Assembly: GCF_004363215.1 (NCBI RefSeq)
Contig: NZ_SNYS01000011.1
Location: 1 to 64,000, forward strand
Source of the DNA: Methanimicrococcus blatticola
GTDB taxonomy: Archaea > Halobacteriota > Methanosarcinia > Methanosarcinales > Methanosarcinaceae
Length of the DNA stretch: 64,000 bases
Direction: 5' to 3'
Of this stretch, positions 1-9,348 are shown piece by piece (positions within the stretch are counted from its first letter, which is position 1; each line of letters opens with the position of its first letter). Under the pieces are notes generated by a model. It was given only the letters and a program-made list of their open reading frames with translations, had not been told where the DNA came from and made no database searches. Both the position numbers and the translations under genes were made by a program.

Positions 1-69
1 ATAAGCCCGCCGGCGTTCCCTGTTGTACTGAAGTGTGCGAGCCTTCGGGAACCTTGGATCGCTGCCATG
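1..69 (+). rRNA. rrf: 5S ribosomal RNA, 3' part
   Basis: The window opens inside a 5S rRNA gene. The bases match the 3' half of archaeal 5S rRNA: an AAGCC run, then GTACTGAAGTG, GCGAGCC, GGGAACCTTGG and a closing CGCTGCC. The 5' half lies outside the window. A T-rich stretch follows (about 73-112), as expected for termination. The exact 3' end is estimated to within a few bases. Confidence 0.85.
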
Positions 70-152
70 AGTCTTTCTTTATCATTCTTATTTTGTTGTT
101 TTTAAAAGAAGAGTTTACGGCATGTTTGCTGTTGATCTTTGTAATTCAAAAA

Positions 153-224
153 GCCAACGTGGCAGAGCGGCTATGCGTTCGCCTGCAGAGCGAATCTACT
201 TCGGTTCAAATCCGGACGTTGGCT
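153..224 (+). tRNA. tRNA-Cys (GCA)
   Basis: Complete cloverleaf without encoded CCA. The acceptor stem GCCAACG (153-159) pairs with CGTTGGC (217-223), with discriminator T at 224. The anticodon stem TTCGC/GCGAA encloses loop CTGCAGA, giving anticodon GCA at 185-187. The T arm contains GGTTCAAATCC. It lies about 85 bases after the 5S gene, so it may be co-transcribed with the rRNA operon. Confidence 0.95.
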
Positions 225-325
225 TACATCTCTTTATTACATTATGCATCTTTTTAAGAAATTTTTAATATGTTCATACCCTTTGATTTTTCAGGTTTGG
301 TATTTTCATTATGGAGAATTAAAAT

Positions 326-1009
326 ATGAGATATGAAGTCAAAGGAACTCCGTTCCCTGTTGTTACTTGTTATTTAGAAAGAGGCGAAGCCATGATCACC
401 GAAAGAGGTGCCATGTCTTGGATGACTGACCGAATGAAAATGGAAACCAATACAAGAGGCGGTTTCATGAAAGGGCTCGGTCGCATGTTTTCAGGCGAAT
501 CTTTCTTCTTGAATACTTATACAGCCGAAGGTGATAACCAATTCATTACATTCGGTTCCTCTTTTCCCGGCCGCATTTTGGATTTTAATCTCAGCGGCGG
601 CAGAACAATTATTGCTCAAAAAGACGCGCTTCTCGCGATGGAGAAAACCGTTGAAATGGATGTTCATTTCAAGAAAAGAATCGGTGCCGGTTTCTTCGGC
701 GGCGAAGGGTTTGTCATGCAAAGATTTTCAGGCAACGGTTTCGTCTTTTTGGAAATTGATGGCGATGTTGTTGAATATGATTTAAAAGCCGGCGAACGGC
801 TCTTGATTGATCAGGGACATTTGGCAGCAATGGAAGACACCGTTCAGTTTGACATTACAACCGTTTCCGGTGCCAAAAACGTTCTTTTCGGCGGCGAAGG
901 TTTATTCTTAGGAACATTGACCGGCCCCGGAAAAGTTTGGATTCAAACCATGCCAATGGCAAGCTTGGTCGATATTATTCTCTCAAGAATTCCGCCGAGC
1001 CGCAATTAA
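326..1009 (+). CDS. AIM24 / TIGR00266 family protein
   Basis: A 227-residue protein of the AIM24 (TIGR00266) family, compact beta-rich proteins of unknown biochemical role found in all domains of life. It shows the family's pattern of repeated Gly-rich beta segments: GEAMITERGAMSWM near residue 20, GGEGFVMQRFSG near 124 and a related GGEGLFLGTLTG near 198. No signal peptide or membrane segment is visible. ATG 326 follows a GGAG motif by about 9 bases. Its TAA overlaps the TAA of the convergent mtxX gene by two bases, so the two genes meet end to end. Family assignment is firm; function is unknown. Confidence 0.85.
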   Translation: MRYEVKGTPFPVVTCYLERGEAMITERGAMSWMTDRMKMETNTRGGFMKGLGRMFSGESFFLNTYTAEGDNQFITFGSSFPGRILDFNLSGGRTIIAQKDALLAMEKTVEMDVHFKKRIGAGFFGGEGFVMQRFSGNGFVFLEIDGDVVEYDLKAGERLLIDQGHLAAMEDTVQFDITTVSGAKNVLFGGEGLFLGTLTGPGKVWIQTMPMASLVDIILSRIPPSRN

Positions 1010-1893
1010 TTTGAAGATTCTTCTTCAATCTTTTTCTTTTTTGAAAGCGCGCTTGCAACCATAATAGCTTTCGTATAATGACCCGCCGACCGCGAGGTGT
1101 CGACAAAAACATGCCGGTCCATTAAAATCGGCGCGCCAAGGCCGTCGCCGCCACCCAAAAACGTCAAACCCCTGAAAATCAGATTTCCCGTAATTCCGTT
1201 CGGGGCCAAAATATAATTCGAATGCTCAAACGCTTCTTCTAAATCTAATTTATAATCAACCACATGAAGCTTTTTTTCTTCTGTAATAATGCGTACGATC
1301 TCAGCTGCTTCCAATCTTCCGGCTTCATCCGGCGTTGAAATCAATCCCACATGCGGCGCAACGCCGAGACGCTTTAACAAATGCGTTCCGAGACAAATAA
1401 ATTCCACCTTGTCTTCGATTGTTGTTCCTTCATCAATGCCAACCGGCGCGAAAAAATGCGGATTCTCATCTTTTGCCAACAAAATCGCAATTCGATGAAT
1501 CTTATTAATATGACAGGCCTTTTTCAAATTTGAAAGTGAATCCGAAGCCTTTGCCGTTCCGCGAATGGCAGCATCCACTTCTCCCGAAACCAGCAAAGAA
1601 ACAAGTTCATCTTCCGGCACTGCCGTGTCAATGATTTGAAACGGAAGCGACAACACCTCATCCTCTCTCAATTTATAATAAATGCGGGAGGCTTTTTCAA
1701 TTTCCGCTTTATCGCCTACCAAAATCACATTCGCATATTTTTTTTCAACAGCCACAGCGGCACACTTAACCGTCTCGGGATCCGGGTCGCGAACGCCCAT
1801 CGCAATTGTCGCGTGTTTGGAAACGGCAATCTTTTCAATCAAACCGATGAGTTTTTCCATTTCAATTTCCGTCTCTTTGTTGATCTCTTCCAT
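1006..1893 (-). CDS. mtxX: Methanogenesis marker protein 4 (MtxX-like)
   Basis: A 295-residue protein resembling methanogenesis marker protein 4, also called MtxX, a methanogen-specific relative of phosphate acetyl/butyryltransferases. Visible features are the N-terminal segment ATIAMGVRDPDPETV, a central GTAKASDSLSN block, the Gly-rich ITGNLIFRGLTFLGGGDGLG stretch and VDTSRSAGHY near the C terminus. It has been called a putative methyltransferase, but its reaction is not established. It is the last gene of the aroB'-aroD-aroE run and starts 12 bases after the aroE stop, so co-transcription is likely. Its tail is Lys/Glu-rich. Confidence 0.8.
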   Translation of the reverse strand: MEEINKETEIEMEKLIGLIEKIAVSKHATIAMGVRDPDPETVKCAAVAVEKKYANVILVGDKAEIEKASRIYYKLREDEVLSLPFQIIDTAVPEDELVSLLVSGEVDAAIRGTAKASDSLSNLKKACHINKIHRIAILLAKDENPHFFAPVGIDEGTTIEDKVEFICLGTHLLKRLGVAPHVGLISTPDEAGRLEAAEIVRIITEEKKLHVVDYKLDLEEAFEHSNYILAPNGITGNLIFRGLTFLGGGDGLGAPILMDRHVFVDTSRSAGHYTKAIMVASALSKKKKIEEESSN

Positions 1894-1905
1894 TCTTCAC
1901 GCCCG

Positions 1906-2805
1906 TTATTCATTTCTTTTCTTTGAAAGAGCTTCTAAGACCGCTTCTTTCATAACATTTACATCCGGCTTTTTTCCCGTCCATATTTCAAAAGCCAAAG
2001 CCCCTTGATAAATAAGCATCATGACACCGTTAAGCGTTTTGACATTCGCGGCAATCTGCGATTCTTTTAAAAAAACTGTTTCTTCCGGATTATAAACCAC
2101 ATCAAAAACAGTTTTACCGTTCAAGCATTCTTGAATCATTTCCGACTTTGTTTTATTTTCTTCCAAAGGCAGTTTATCATAAACGGAGACATCTTTGTAT
2201 TTTCCCATGCCGAGCTCCGTTGTTTGAATAATCACATCCGCATTTTTCAAATCATTCCACCCGGATTCAAAACCGCTTCCGAAAACATTTTGATTTCCTG
2301 TTTTTTCGCGAATTTCCTTCGCCAAAATTTGTGCTTTTTCAACCGTTCGATTTATGATTCTAACAGAATTGCAGCGTTCGCTGAAAAACAAAGAAATTGA
2401 TTTGGCTGCGCCGCCCGCACCGACAATTAGTATCTTTTTTCCGTCTGTCACGCATCCTGCGTCTTCCAACGCTTCAAAAGCGCCCTCTGCATCTGTGTTG
2501 TACCCGTAAATTTCCCCGTCTTTAAAATGAAGCGTATTGACGGCACCCGCTTTTTTAGAAAACTCATCCGGGATGATTAATCCGGTTTCAAAGATTTTTT
2601 CTTTGAGCGGAATTGTCAAATTCAATCCGACAAAACCGTCGGCTTGCGCCTTTAATATTTCCCGTTTTAAATTCTCAGGCTCAACAGCATAAGCTTTGTA
2701 TTCGCAGTCCGTCATGCCGAGTGCGGCGAAAGCGGCAGAATGCATCGCGGGAGACAACGAATGATTGATAGGGCAGCCGAAAACACCGTATTGATCTTTT
2801 TTCAT
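1906..2805 (-). CDS. aroE: Shikimate dehydrogenase
   Basis: Reduces 3-dehydroshikimate to shikimate with NADPH in the cytoplasm. The 299-residue chain has the substrate-binding motif GCPINHSLSPAMH near the start, LNLTIPLKE with the catalytic Lys, NTDAEGAFEAL, and the nucleotide-binding GAGGAAKS. The C terminus has the usual GVMMLIYQGALAFEIWTG. I chose the ATG at 2805 (MKKDQYG) over an upstream in-frame ATG at 2820, because GAGGGATGA sits just before it and the family motif follows directly. It lies downstream of aroD in one operon and almost abuts it. Confidence 0.93.
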   Translation of the reverse strand: MKKDQYGVFGCPINHSLSPAMHSAAFAALGMTDCEYKAYAVEPENLKREILKAQADGFVGLNLTIPLKEKIFETGLIIPDEFSKKAGAVNTLHFKDGEIYGYNTDAEGAFEALEDAGCVTDGKKILIVGAGGAAKSISLFFSERCNSVRIINRTVEKAQILAKEIREKTGNQNVFGSGFESGWNDLKNADVIIQTTELGMGKYKDVSVYDKLPLEENKTKSEMIQECLNGKTVFDVVYNPEETVFLKESQIAANVKTLNGVMMLIYQGALAFEIWTGKKPDVNVMKEAVLEALSKKRNE

Positions 2806-2822
2806 TTCATCCCTCAACATCG

Positions 2823-3572
2823 TTAAAGAAGGCCGAAAAGTTTGAAACCCTCTTTAATTTTGCCGACCGGGAGCTGTCCCGGCGCGGCTTCTTCATCCAT
2901 ATAGCCGTAAGACAAAATTGACCCGTAAAACGGCGCCAAAACGCGCGTTTGCTTGCCCAAATCGCCCATTGCAATCAAACAGATTCTCTCGGGTTTTTTG
3001 CTTCTGAGACCGGCCTGGTAAAGCTTTAAAACGTCTTTTTTTGTTTCGGGCATGACGGCGACCTTTGCAATATCCGCGCCTTTTTCAAACGATTTTTCCA
3101 AAACACTTTCGATCTTTTTCAATGACGGCATATCCTTTTCATCAAAATAATGAGAGGAAAGAATGATTTTCGTATTGGATTTTTCAGCAATACGCCGGCA
3201 TTTATAGATATTTTTCTTTGAACTTTTCCGTTCAATATCAACATAATCAACATCCGGGAGGATTTTTTTAATCAAATCGAAACGGTCTGATTCTTTTCCT
3301 TCAAAAGCGCCGCCTTCTTCTTTTGACCGCAAAGTTCCGATGACGGGCAGACCGCTGTCTTTTGCTTCCTTTATCCATTCCTTCATTTGGTCGATTAACG
3401 CCGTTTCTTCAAAATCTTTTTTCAAGTATTTTTCAAATCCGATCGTGTTGGTGAGCAGCAAATCAAAGCGGAGTTCCAATATGTCAGCACCGTTTTCCTT
3501 GCCGGTTTTTACATTTTCTTTGACATTCTTTGTGATCGTTCCGACAACCGCCGGACGAGTGAAGTAAGTCAT
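2823..3572 (-). CDS. aroD: 3-dehydroquinate dehydratase, type I
   Basis: Third step of the shikimate pathway, dehydrating 3-dehydroquinate through a Schiff base. The 249-residue protein shows type I (class I aldolase fold) hallmarks: ADILELRFD with the Glu/Arg pair, ILSSHYFDE with the catalytic His, and AKVAVMPE with the Schiff-base Lys. It ends with the usual SYGYMDEEAAPGQLPV segment. It lies between the type II dehydroquinate synthase gene (14 bases upstream) and aroE on the minus strand, the expected archaeal order. Confidence 0.93.
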   Translation of the reverse strand: MTYFTRPAVVGTITKNVKENVKTGKENGADILELRFDLLLTNTIGFEKYLKKDFEETALIDQMKEWIKEAKDSGLPVIGTLRSKEEGGAFEGKESDRFDLIKKILPDVDYVDIERKSSKKNIYKCRRIAEKSNTKIILSSHYFDEKDMPSLKKIESVLEKSFEKGADIAKVAVMPETKKDVLKLYQAGLRSKKPERICLIAMGDLGKQTRVLAPFYGSILSYGYMDEEAAPGQLPVGKIKEGFKLFGLL

Positions 3573-3586
3573 TTTCAGATCCCTTC

Positions 3587-4714
3587 TTAGTTTTCAATGA
3601 TTTTTTCAGTCACTTTCATTCCAAAATGACGGCCGGCTTCTTCAATTTTAACAAAAACTTCGTCGCCGACTTTCAAATTTGTAATCGAAACACTTTTGCC
3701 GTCAGGTTTGACAAGCTTTACCGTCTCGGCATTTTGCAAAATCACTTTCAATCGTTTTCCTTCTGCTTCTGCTTCTAAAAGCATCATCGGGCGCGATTCA
3801 ATTTTAACACGGCCGACAATTCCGGGACGCGTTTTTCCGTCTGCGCCCACAATCGTGACGTCGTCACCTGCTTTTAACTCCGAAAGATAACGCGTGATCT
3901 CATTAATTTTCAAGTAAGAATAAACTGCGCCCGCATTTACTCTGAACGGGCGGGACGCAACGTACGGGCTTTCATCCACTTCCGAATGAATCAGGAACAA
4001 ACCGGCTGACTGCGAGCCGATCAGCATGCCTTCGCCCGGCGCCATCAGATTGCAAGTGTCAATGCAAACACGGTCGCCCATGCCGAGCTGCTTCACCGTC
4101 ACAACCGTTGCAGGTACCAACCGCTCCACCGTTCGGCCGCTCATTTTAACGGCAGCAGCGATTTCTTTGATTTCGCTCATATCACTTGAGTCAATCAATA
4201 CGCCGTCAACGCCTTTTTCCAAAATCTGAAGAGATGTTTGCGCTTCTTCCACCGATTTCACATCGGCGATGATTTCAACATCATATTTTTCAAGAGCCGC
4301 AATCAGATTTTCAAGCGGAATGATACGCCAATCACCGGCTGAAATGATTAAATAATCCGCCGTTTTACCGACTTCTGCCGCAAACAATTCTGTTTTTTTA
4401 TTCTGAATATCGACATAAGCCGCGACGGATTTTCCGGCTGACTTTTTCTCTTTCATCTGTTTTAATTCAGCCGTTTCATTTTTCTCATCATCATTTTCGG
4501 ATAAAAGCGGTATGTTCCATACCAAAACATCGGCTTCTTCTGAATTTTTTCCGTCAAAGAAACAAGCCGTTTTGATTTTTCCGAGCTGTTTGATCTCGGG
4601 CAAATCGGCGGCATCAGCGAGCACGAAGTCCGCGCCGGACTCCATCGCTGCCGTAATTCCATTTCTTTTTTGATCCCATGAACCTTCTGTTGCTTTTATC
4701 CATACGTTTTTCAT
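3587..4714 (-). CDS. aroB': 3-dehydroquinate synthase II
   Basis: A 375-residue archaeal-type dehydroquinate synthase (MJ1249 family). It makes 3-dehydroquinate from the aldolase product used by archaea that lack the DAHP route, and is unrelated to bacterial AroB. Visible family features are the start MKNVWIKA, MGDRVCIDTCNLMAPGEGML, and the C-terminal barrel-like block GKTRPGIVGRVKIESRPM. It heads the run aroB'-aroD-aroE-mtxX. The partner aldolase (aroA') is not in the window, so the pathway is only partly encoded here. Confidence 0.92.
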   Translation of the reverse strand: MKNVWIKATEGSWDQKRNGITAAMESGADFVLADAADLPEIKQLGKIKTACFFDGKNSEEADVLVWNIPLLSENDDEKNETAELKQMKEKKSAGKSVAAYVDIQNKKTELFAAEVGKTADYLIISAGDWRIIPLENLIAALEKYDVEIIADVKSVEEAQTSLQILEKGVDGVLIDSSDMSEIKEIAAAVKMSGRTVERLVPATVVTVKQLGMGDRVCIDTCNLMAPGEGMLIGSQSAGLFLIHSEVDESPYVASRPFRVNAGAVYSYLKINEITRYLSELKAGDDVTIVGADGKTRPGIVGRVKIESRPMMLLEAEAEGKRLKVILQNAETVKLVKPDGKSVSITNLKVGDEVFVKIEEAGRHFGMKVTEKIIEN

Positions 4715-4730
4715 CGTATCTTCCTGTTAA

Positions 4731-7700
4731 TTATTTCTTTTCTTGTTCTTTACGTGCTCTTTTCTGACTGTTCTTCAATTCAGGCGGTTTGTTGCTGCTG
4801 GAATATTTCTGAGATGCTTTGGATTTTGTCGCAGCGGCGGATTGTGCTGCCGTGCTTGACTTCGGTTTGCCTGCAGATTTTTCCGGAGCGGACGCGCTTG
4901 ATTTCTTGCCGCCCGTCTTCTCTTTCTGGTCAGGGTTGCCGCCGAAAAGACCTTCAATCTTTTCATAAATGCTTCTTGACTCGGGGTCATTTCCTCTTCC
5001 GGACCTCGGGTTCTGCTTTTCTTCTTCTTCCCTTTCTTTGTAATACATCAAAGCCAAAACCGCACCGATAATAATGATTAAGAAACCGCCGCCGAGTAAA
5101 ATCAGCTTCCACGGAATTTCAACTTTCGGTTTTTCAGTTGCTGTAAATGTAAATGTTTGATTTGTCACTTCAATTGAAGACTCGCCCGCTGTTTTCGGCT
5201 TAAAGCTGAACGTCAGGTTTTTCGTCTCGCCCGGCGATAATGTGACTTTCTTTGTCTCCGTCTTGTTTTCCGCGACAATCACAACCTCTTGTGTGTCTTT
5301 TTCCTTGCCGACATTTTCAATTGTCATTGCAATTTTAACGGTTTTATTGACCATTGATTCTTCAGGAAGCGTGATGTTCGTCACGGCAAAATACGGGCCG
5401 TACGGCAAAACTTCCATCTCTTTGGTTCCGGTCATGTATCCTGTTTTATTGGCTGTTAATTTGGCAAGTCCCGGTGTGGAATCTGCCGTCACGTTAATCA
5501 TACCGTTGTCATTTGTCGTTCCGATATGCTCGCCGTTTTTGTAAACGCCGGCGCCGGTCACATTCGTATTATTCTCATCTTTCACATACAAACGGAATGA
5601 ATCTTCCGAAAAGATGTAATCCGGAATCACAATCTGAAGCTCGTCGCCGCCTTCGGAAGTTGATTTCGTCAATGTCACCGATGAATAGCCGCTTTTTTCA
5701 GCTCTGAATTCATAAGAGCCGGCATTTCCGAGTTTGTATGAAATCGCGCCGGATGAATTTGTTTCACCGATCGTGGTGTTGTTAACTTTAACGATCGCGC
5801 CGGCAAGTTCCTTCCAGCTGCTGCTGTTATTGTAAACGACTTTAATGATGATTTCTTCATTGGGGTAAATCGTTTCGGGAACTTCAATTCTCAAATTCGT
5901 AACGGTGGATGAATTGTTTCCGGAAGATTTGCTGAACGGGAAGAGTCTGAGGTCATCCGAATCAGCGACATGAAGTGACAAATTCTCCATCAGCGTGATG
6001 TTTGATCCACGGGAAAGGTTGATTGAATCTTTATTGACGAATATCAGCGCGGTGCTGCTTGTGTATTCGACGTTCATATTACCCAAAGATGTGCCTTTTC
6101 CGACATCTGTTGTTTTTGTTGAAATCTGGAAAATGCCGCCGATTTTTACAACCGCTGATGATCCTTCAAACACATTTGTCACGCGAACGGCAATTACCGG
6201 AATGGTTGTGTCACCGACAGATGTTTCATAAACAAAATTCTCGCCCGCTTTGATTTTTTCCTCTTTTACGGTGCTTCCGTCTTTCTTTAAAACCAAATTC
6301 ACTTTTGAACCGTTATCCGTGATGTTTGAAATCTGAAGCGAATAGCCTTCTTCCAAACTGATGTTGGCGCCTTTGTTGTATTGTTTCTCTGTTCCGTTGT
6401 TAATCAAAACTTTTGAAACGTCTCCGTCTTTCAAAATGCTGTCATTGCTATCGGTAAAGTTCGTCGTGTTATTTTTGTTGGATGAATTGTAGCGGAGGTA
6501 ACCTGCAAAATAATTCTCGCCGCCGAGATTGATTGCCTGGTAACTTCCCCAATCTGAATAATTGAAAGATTCATTGTATGCGTTGGTTGAATACAAAATC
6601 TGTTTTGCGGAAACGGAGCGTTGAAGCGTGCCACTGACATCAAAAGACAAGTTTTCCGTTTCTGTGCTGTTGTTATAATCGTAAGTAAAGCCCGGGAAGT
6701 TCATACCGTTCCAGCTTTTGTTTTTGTTGGAACTGTCATACACCATTCCTCTGTCAGAATATGTTTTTTCGTCGTCTGTTTTCGGATTGGAAACAAGTTC
6801 GAATTTCAATTTTGAAGCGTCTTTGACATCAATTTTAATGTGTCCCATCAGCGTTACGGTGCTGTCGGCATTTAATTTGATGCGGTCCGGGTTTTTCATT
6901 GTAATGCGCGTTTCGTTAACGGTTTTAATTTCCATCGCGCCGACCTTTTTCCCTTCGTTCACATCGGTTGCGCTTTCAGAAATCTGGAAAATACCGTCAA
7001 TGACAACTTTTGTGCCGTTGATGTTTTTGACATGAACCGCAATAATCGGCACGGTTCCGACATCGTCAAGAGATCTTTCATAAACGAAAGTCGTGTTGTT
7101 TGAAACCGTTTCATTTTTCACGCTGCTGCCGCTTTTTTCAAGCGTTAATCTGAATTGTTTGCTGCTTTCGTTGACATCGCTGATTTTTAATTTGTAGCCG
7201 TTTTCAAGCGTATATGTGTCGCCGGAGCTGAGGCTCTTTTCATTGTCATTGTCCAACAGAACCGGATAAATTTTCTCATCTGATAACGTGCTGATATTAT
7301 TGTTTGTAAATTGAGTGGTTGACATGTTGCCGGAATTTGAACGGGTGTAACCTGCAAAATACGGCTCTCCCTGCCAGCCGATGACGCGGTAACTGCCCCA
7401 GTCGGCGTAAGCGAATCTCATGTTTTTGTATTCCGTCACATATTCCGCGTTATCCGCATTGATCTGCCTGTCACTTGCGGAAATCGTTAATGTGATGTTT
7501 TCTGTGTAAATTCCTCTGTCCAAATCGTACCACAGACCGGAATAGATGGCGGGGGTCCATGTGTACGTTGAAGACATGCTTTGTTCCTGGTCCCATACGT
7601 TACTGCCTTTAATGGCGGCGGCAGAGACAGGGACAGCTAAAGCTGCGATAATCAAACCAAGTAAAACTAAAAAACTCAAATATTTCATTTTCTTAATCAT
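4731..7700 (-). CDS. S-layer-domain surface protein with membrane anchor and long basic tail
   Basis: A 989-residue exported protein. A signal peptide ends near residue 27 (VPVSA). Two copies of the Methanosarcina-type S-layer domain (DUF1608) follow. The copies share YADWGSYRVI / YSDWGSYQAI, YFAGY and PIIAVHVKN / PVIAVRVTN, and cover roughly residues 30-570. Then come Ig-like blocks, a CARDB-like domain near 770-860 and one membrane span (LLGGGFLIIIIGAVLALMYY). About 100 residues rich in Ser, Ala, Lys and Glu follow the span and should face the cytoplasm. Many Asn-X-Ser/Thr sites suggest glycosylation. ATG 7700 is preferred over the upstream ATG 7775, which would bury the signal peptide. It could be the main S-layer protein or a larger paralogue. 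Confidence 0.85.
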   Translation of the reverse strand: MIKKMKYLSFLVLLGLIIAALAVPVSAAAIKGSNVWDQEQSMSSTYTWTPAIYSGLWYDLDRGIYTENITLTISASDRQINADNAEYVTEYKNMRFAYADWGSYRVIGWQGEPYFAGYTRSNSGNMSTTQFTNNNISTLSDEKIYPVLLDNDNEKSLSSGDTYTLENGYKLKISDVNESSKQFRLTLEKSGSSVKNETVSNNTTFVYERSLDDVGTVPIIAVHVKNINGTKVVIDGIFQISESATDVNEGKKVGAMEIKTVNETRITMKNPDRIKLNADSTVTLMGHIKIDVKDASKLKFELVSNPKTDDEKTYSDRGMVYDSSNKNKSWNGMNFPGFTYDYNNSTETENLSFDVSGTLQRSVSAKQILYSTNAYNESFNYSDWGSYQAINLGGENYFAGYLRYNSSNKNNTTNFTDSNDSILKDGDVSKVLINNGTEKQYNKGANISLEEGYSLQISNITDNGSKVNLVLKKDGSTVKEEKIKAGENFVYETSVGDTTIPVIAVRVTNVFEGSSAVVKIGGIFQISTKTTDVGKGTSLGNMNVEYTSSTALIFVNKDSINLSRGSNITLMENLSLHVADSDDLRLFPFSKSSGNNSSTVTNLRIEVPETIYPNEEIIIKVVYNNSSSWKELAGAIVKVNNTTIGETNSSGAISYKLGNAGSYEFRAEKSGYSSVTLTKSTSEGGDELQIVIPDYIFSEDSFRLYVKDENNTNVTGAGVYKNGEHIGTTNDNGMINVTADSTPGLAKLTANKTGYMTGTKEMEVLPYGPYFAVTNITLPEESMVNKTVKIAMTIENVGKEKDTQEVVIVAENKTETKKVTLSPGETKNLTFSFKPKTAGESSIEVTNQTFTFTATEKPKVEIPWKLILLGGGFLIIIIGAVLALMYYKEREEEEKQNPRSGRGNDPESRSIYEKIEGLFGGNPDQKEKTGGKKSSASAPEKSAGKPKSSTAAQSAAATKSKASQKYSSSNKPPELKNSQKRARKEQEKK

Positions 7701-7923
7701 GTGCGGCACTCGTATCTCATTTGTAATTGGTAGTGTGAATTTATTGATCGTGTGAATTTTATAAATCTGAATCAACGAAACAACCCTGATTTTGACATTT
7801 AATAAAAATGTCGATTAAATCATTTGTTTTTAATATGCGTTAATGGTTTATTTATATTATTGCTTCTATCCTTTTTGAAAATATTTAAAAACGCTTTAAT
7901 TCTGCCTTATTTTTGTATTCGTC

Positions 7924-8883
7924 ATGTTCGGCAAATTCAATATTTTTTTCAAAAAACCGGTTCTAATGCTTCGGGATGACTCCGGCGTTTCCGTCATTTT
8001 CGGGGCTCTGCTGCTTTTGGCAATTTTTGCCGTTTTCCTGTCTGCTTTTTTAATCACGGCAATTCCCGCAAAAATAATGTCTGACGAATCTGCCGGAAAT
8101 GATTTATTGCTGTCTGAAATCCTCCAATTTTCCGAAAGCGAAGCACTTTCCGGCAACACCGTTTTCCATTCCGGTTATTCGACCGTACAAATCGCCGAAG
8201 GCGGCGAAATTATGTTTGCCGCAAACATTTCCATTCCGCCTGAAACAGAATCTTTTTTGAAATCCGATTACTCTTTCGACTCTTCTCTAAATCCGTTTTC
8301 AAATCCATCATCCGGATCTGCCGGTGATTTTGCTCTCTATAAACTCAGCTCGGGATCCCTTCTTTTCTCATGCCGCTATTCTCAGATTCCCGATCGCTTC
8401 TATTCTTTCGGCGACTCTTCGCTTCTTTTGATTCAAGAAGGCGGCTCTTCTTTTCTTAAACCGCCGGCTGTTCGGGTTTGGCAAAATAAAGACAGCAAAA
8501 TTCTGTTTTCCATGCGCGGTGATGTTCTTCATTTCCCGTCTTCTTCCTCTTCGTCTTCTTCTCTATCGCCCTCTCTCGTTTTCAGCAATTTAACAACTTT
8601 GAATTACAGAATTATTCAAACAGCCGATGTTCACGATTTTGTTTCAGAAATTTGTATCTTTTATTTGCCGCCTGAATCTGATTCGTTTTTGAATGAAACG
8701 GCGGCGGCTCAAAAAGAAAAAGCCTTTCAGGATTGGTTGTTGAAATTTGAAAACGAGTTGAATCGGGATTTTCCCGAATTAAAAACAGAATCGGATTTTG
8801 AAAAAGGAATGTTGGTTATTTCTTCAGATTCTCTCTTCGAAATTGATGTCACGGTCCGTGAGATTGAATATGTTTTGTCCTGA
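7924..8883 (+). CDS. Pilin-like / single-pass exported protein, unknown
   Basis: A 319-residue protein that I cannot assign to a named family with certainty. The N terminus has a basic stretch and then DDSGVSVIFGALLLLAIFA, a pattern like archaeal type IV pilin (class III) signal sequences, where cleavage would fall before the hydrophobic helix. The rest is hydrophilic with low-complexity Ser runs (FPSSSSSSSSL near residue 200) and should lie outside the cell. It is divergent from the S-layer gene, and the 223-base gap between them is AT-rich. There is no clear Shine-Dalgarno before ATG 7924, so a leaderless mRNA is possible. Confidence 0.6.
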   Translation: MFGKFNIFFKKPVLMLRDDSGVSVIFGALLLLAIFAVFLSAFLITAIPAKIMSDESAGNDLLLSEILQFSESEALSGNTVFHSGYSTVQIAEGGEIMFAANISIPPETESFLKSDYSFDSSLNPFSNPSSGSAGDFALYKLSSGSLLFSCRYSQIPDRFYSFGDSSLLLIQEGGSSFLKPPAVRVWQNKDSKILFSMRGDVLHFPSSSSSSSSLSPSLVFSNLTTLNYRIIQTADVHDFVSEICIFYLPPESDSFLNETAAAQKEKAFQDWLLKFENELNRDFPELKTESDFEKGMLVISSDSLFEIDVTVREIEYVLS

Positions 8884-8961
8884 TTAAATCAATCATAAAA
8901 AAATCAAAAAGCAAATCAAAAGAAAGTGTTCTATGAATGTGAAATCATTTGAAAAATAAAG

Positions 8962-9036
8962 CGGGCCCGGGAGGATTCGAACCCCCGGCATTCGGGTTAG
9001 AAGCCCGACGCTATATCCTGGCTAAGCCACGAGCCC
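8962..9036 (-). tRNA. tRNA-Arg (UCU)
   Basis: Cloverleaf on the minus strand. The acceptor stem GGGCTCG (9036 to 9030) pairs with CGGGCCC (8969 to 8963), with discriminator G at 8962. The anticodon loop reads CTTCTAA, giving anticodon UCU at 9001-8999. The T arm includes GGTTCGAATCC. No intron is visible. Confidence 0.95.
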
Positions 9037-9348
9037 AGATTGGATTGCAATGAAAGCTTTTTTCTCATATATACCTTTTGTTCAGTATCTCTTTCATTTT
9101 TCTGATTTATCTCTGTCTTCTATCTGTTTTTCTTTTTGCTTTTCTTTTTTCGTTTCGGTAAACGGTTCTTTTTTCTTTTTATTATAAATCTTCATGAAGC
9201 TGTTTTTTTGGAAAAACATTTAAATCCATTGGGAATTTGGTATTTACATTTATGATGATTTTCCGTTTCAATTGAGGATTTTCTTCATAAAGAAGCGCAA
9301 ATGCGCTTGAATCACACATCACTAACCTAAAATCGGGTGATTTTACAA
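9037..9348. other. Intergenic region between tRNA-Arg and ilvE
   Basis: 312 bases without a credible gene. The first part is a pyrimidine-rich run (about 9060-9180) upstream of the tRNA. The second part holds AT-rich promoter-like sequence (a TTTAAAT near 9219) before ilvE. No repeat or structured RNA was recognised. Confidence 0.5.

Noticed and set aside
33-257. 74-codon plus-strand frame at the window start
   Set aside because: It overlaps the 5S rRNA end and tRNA-Cys.
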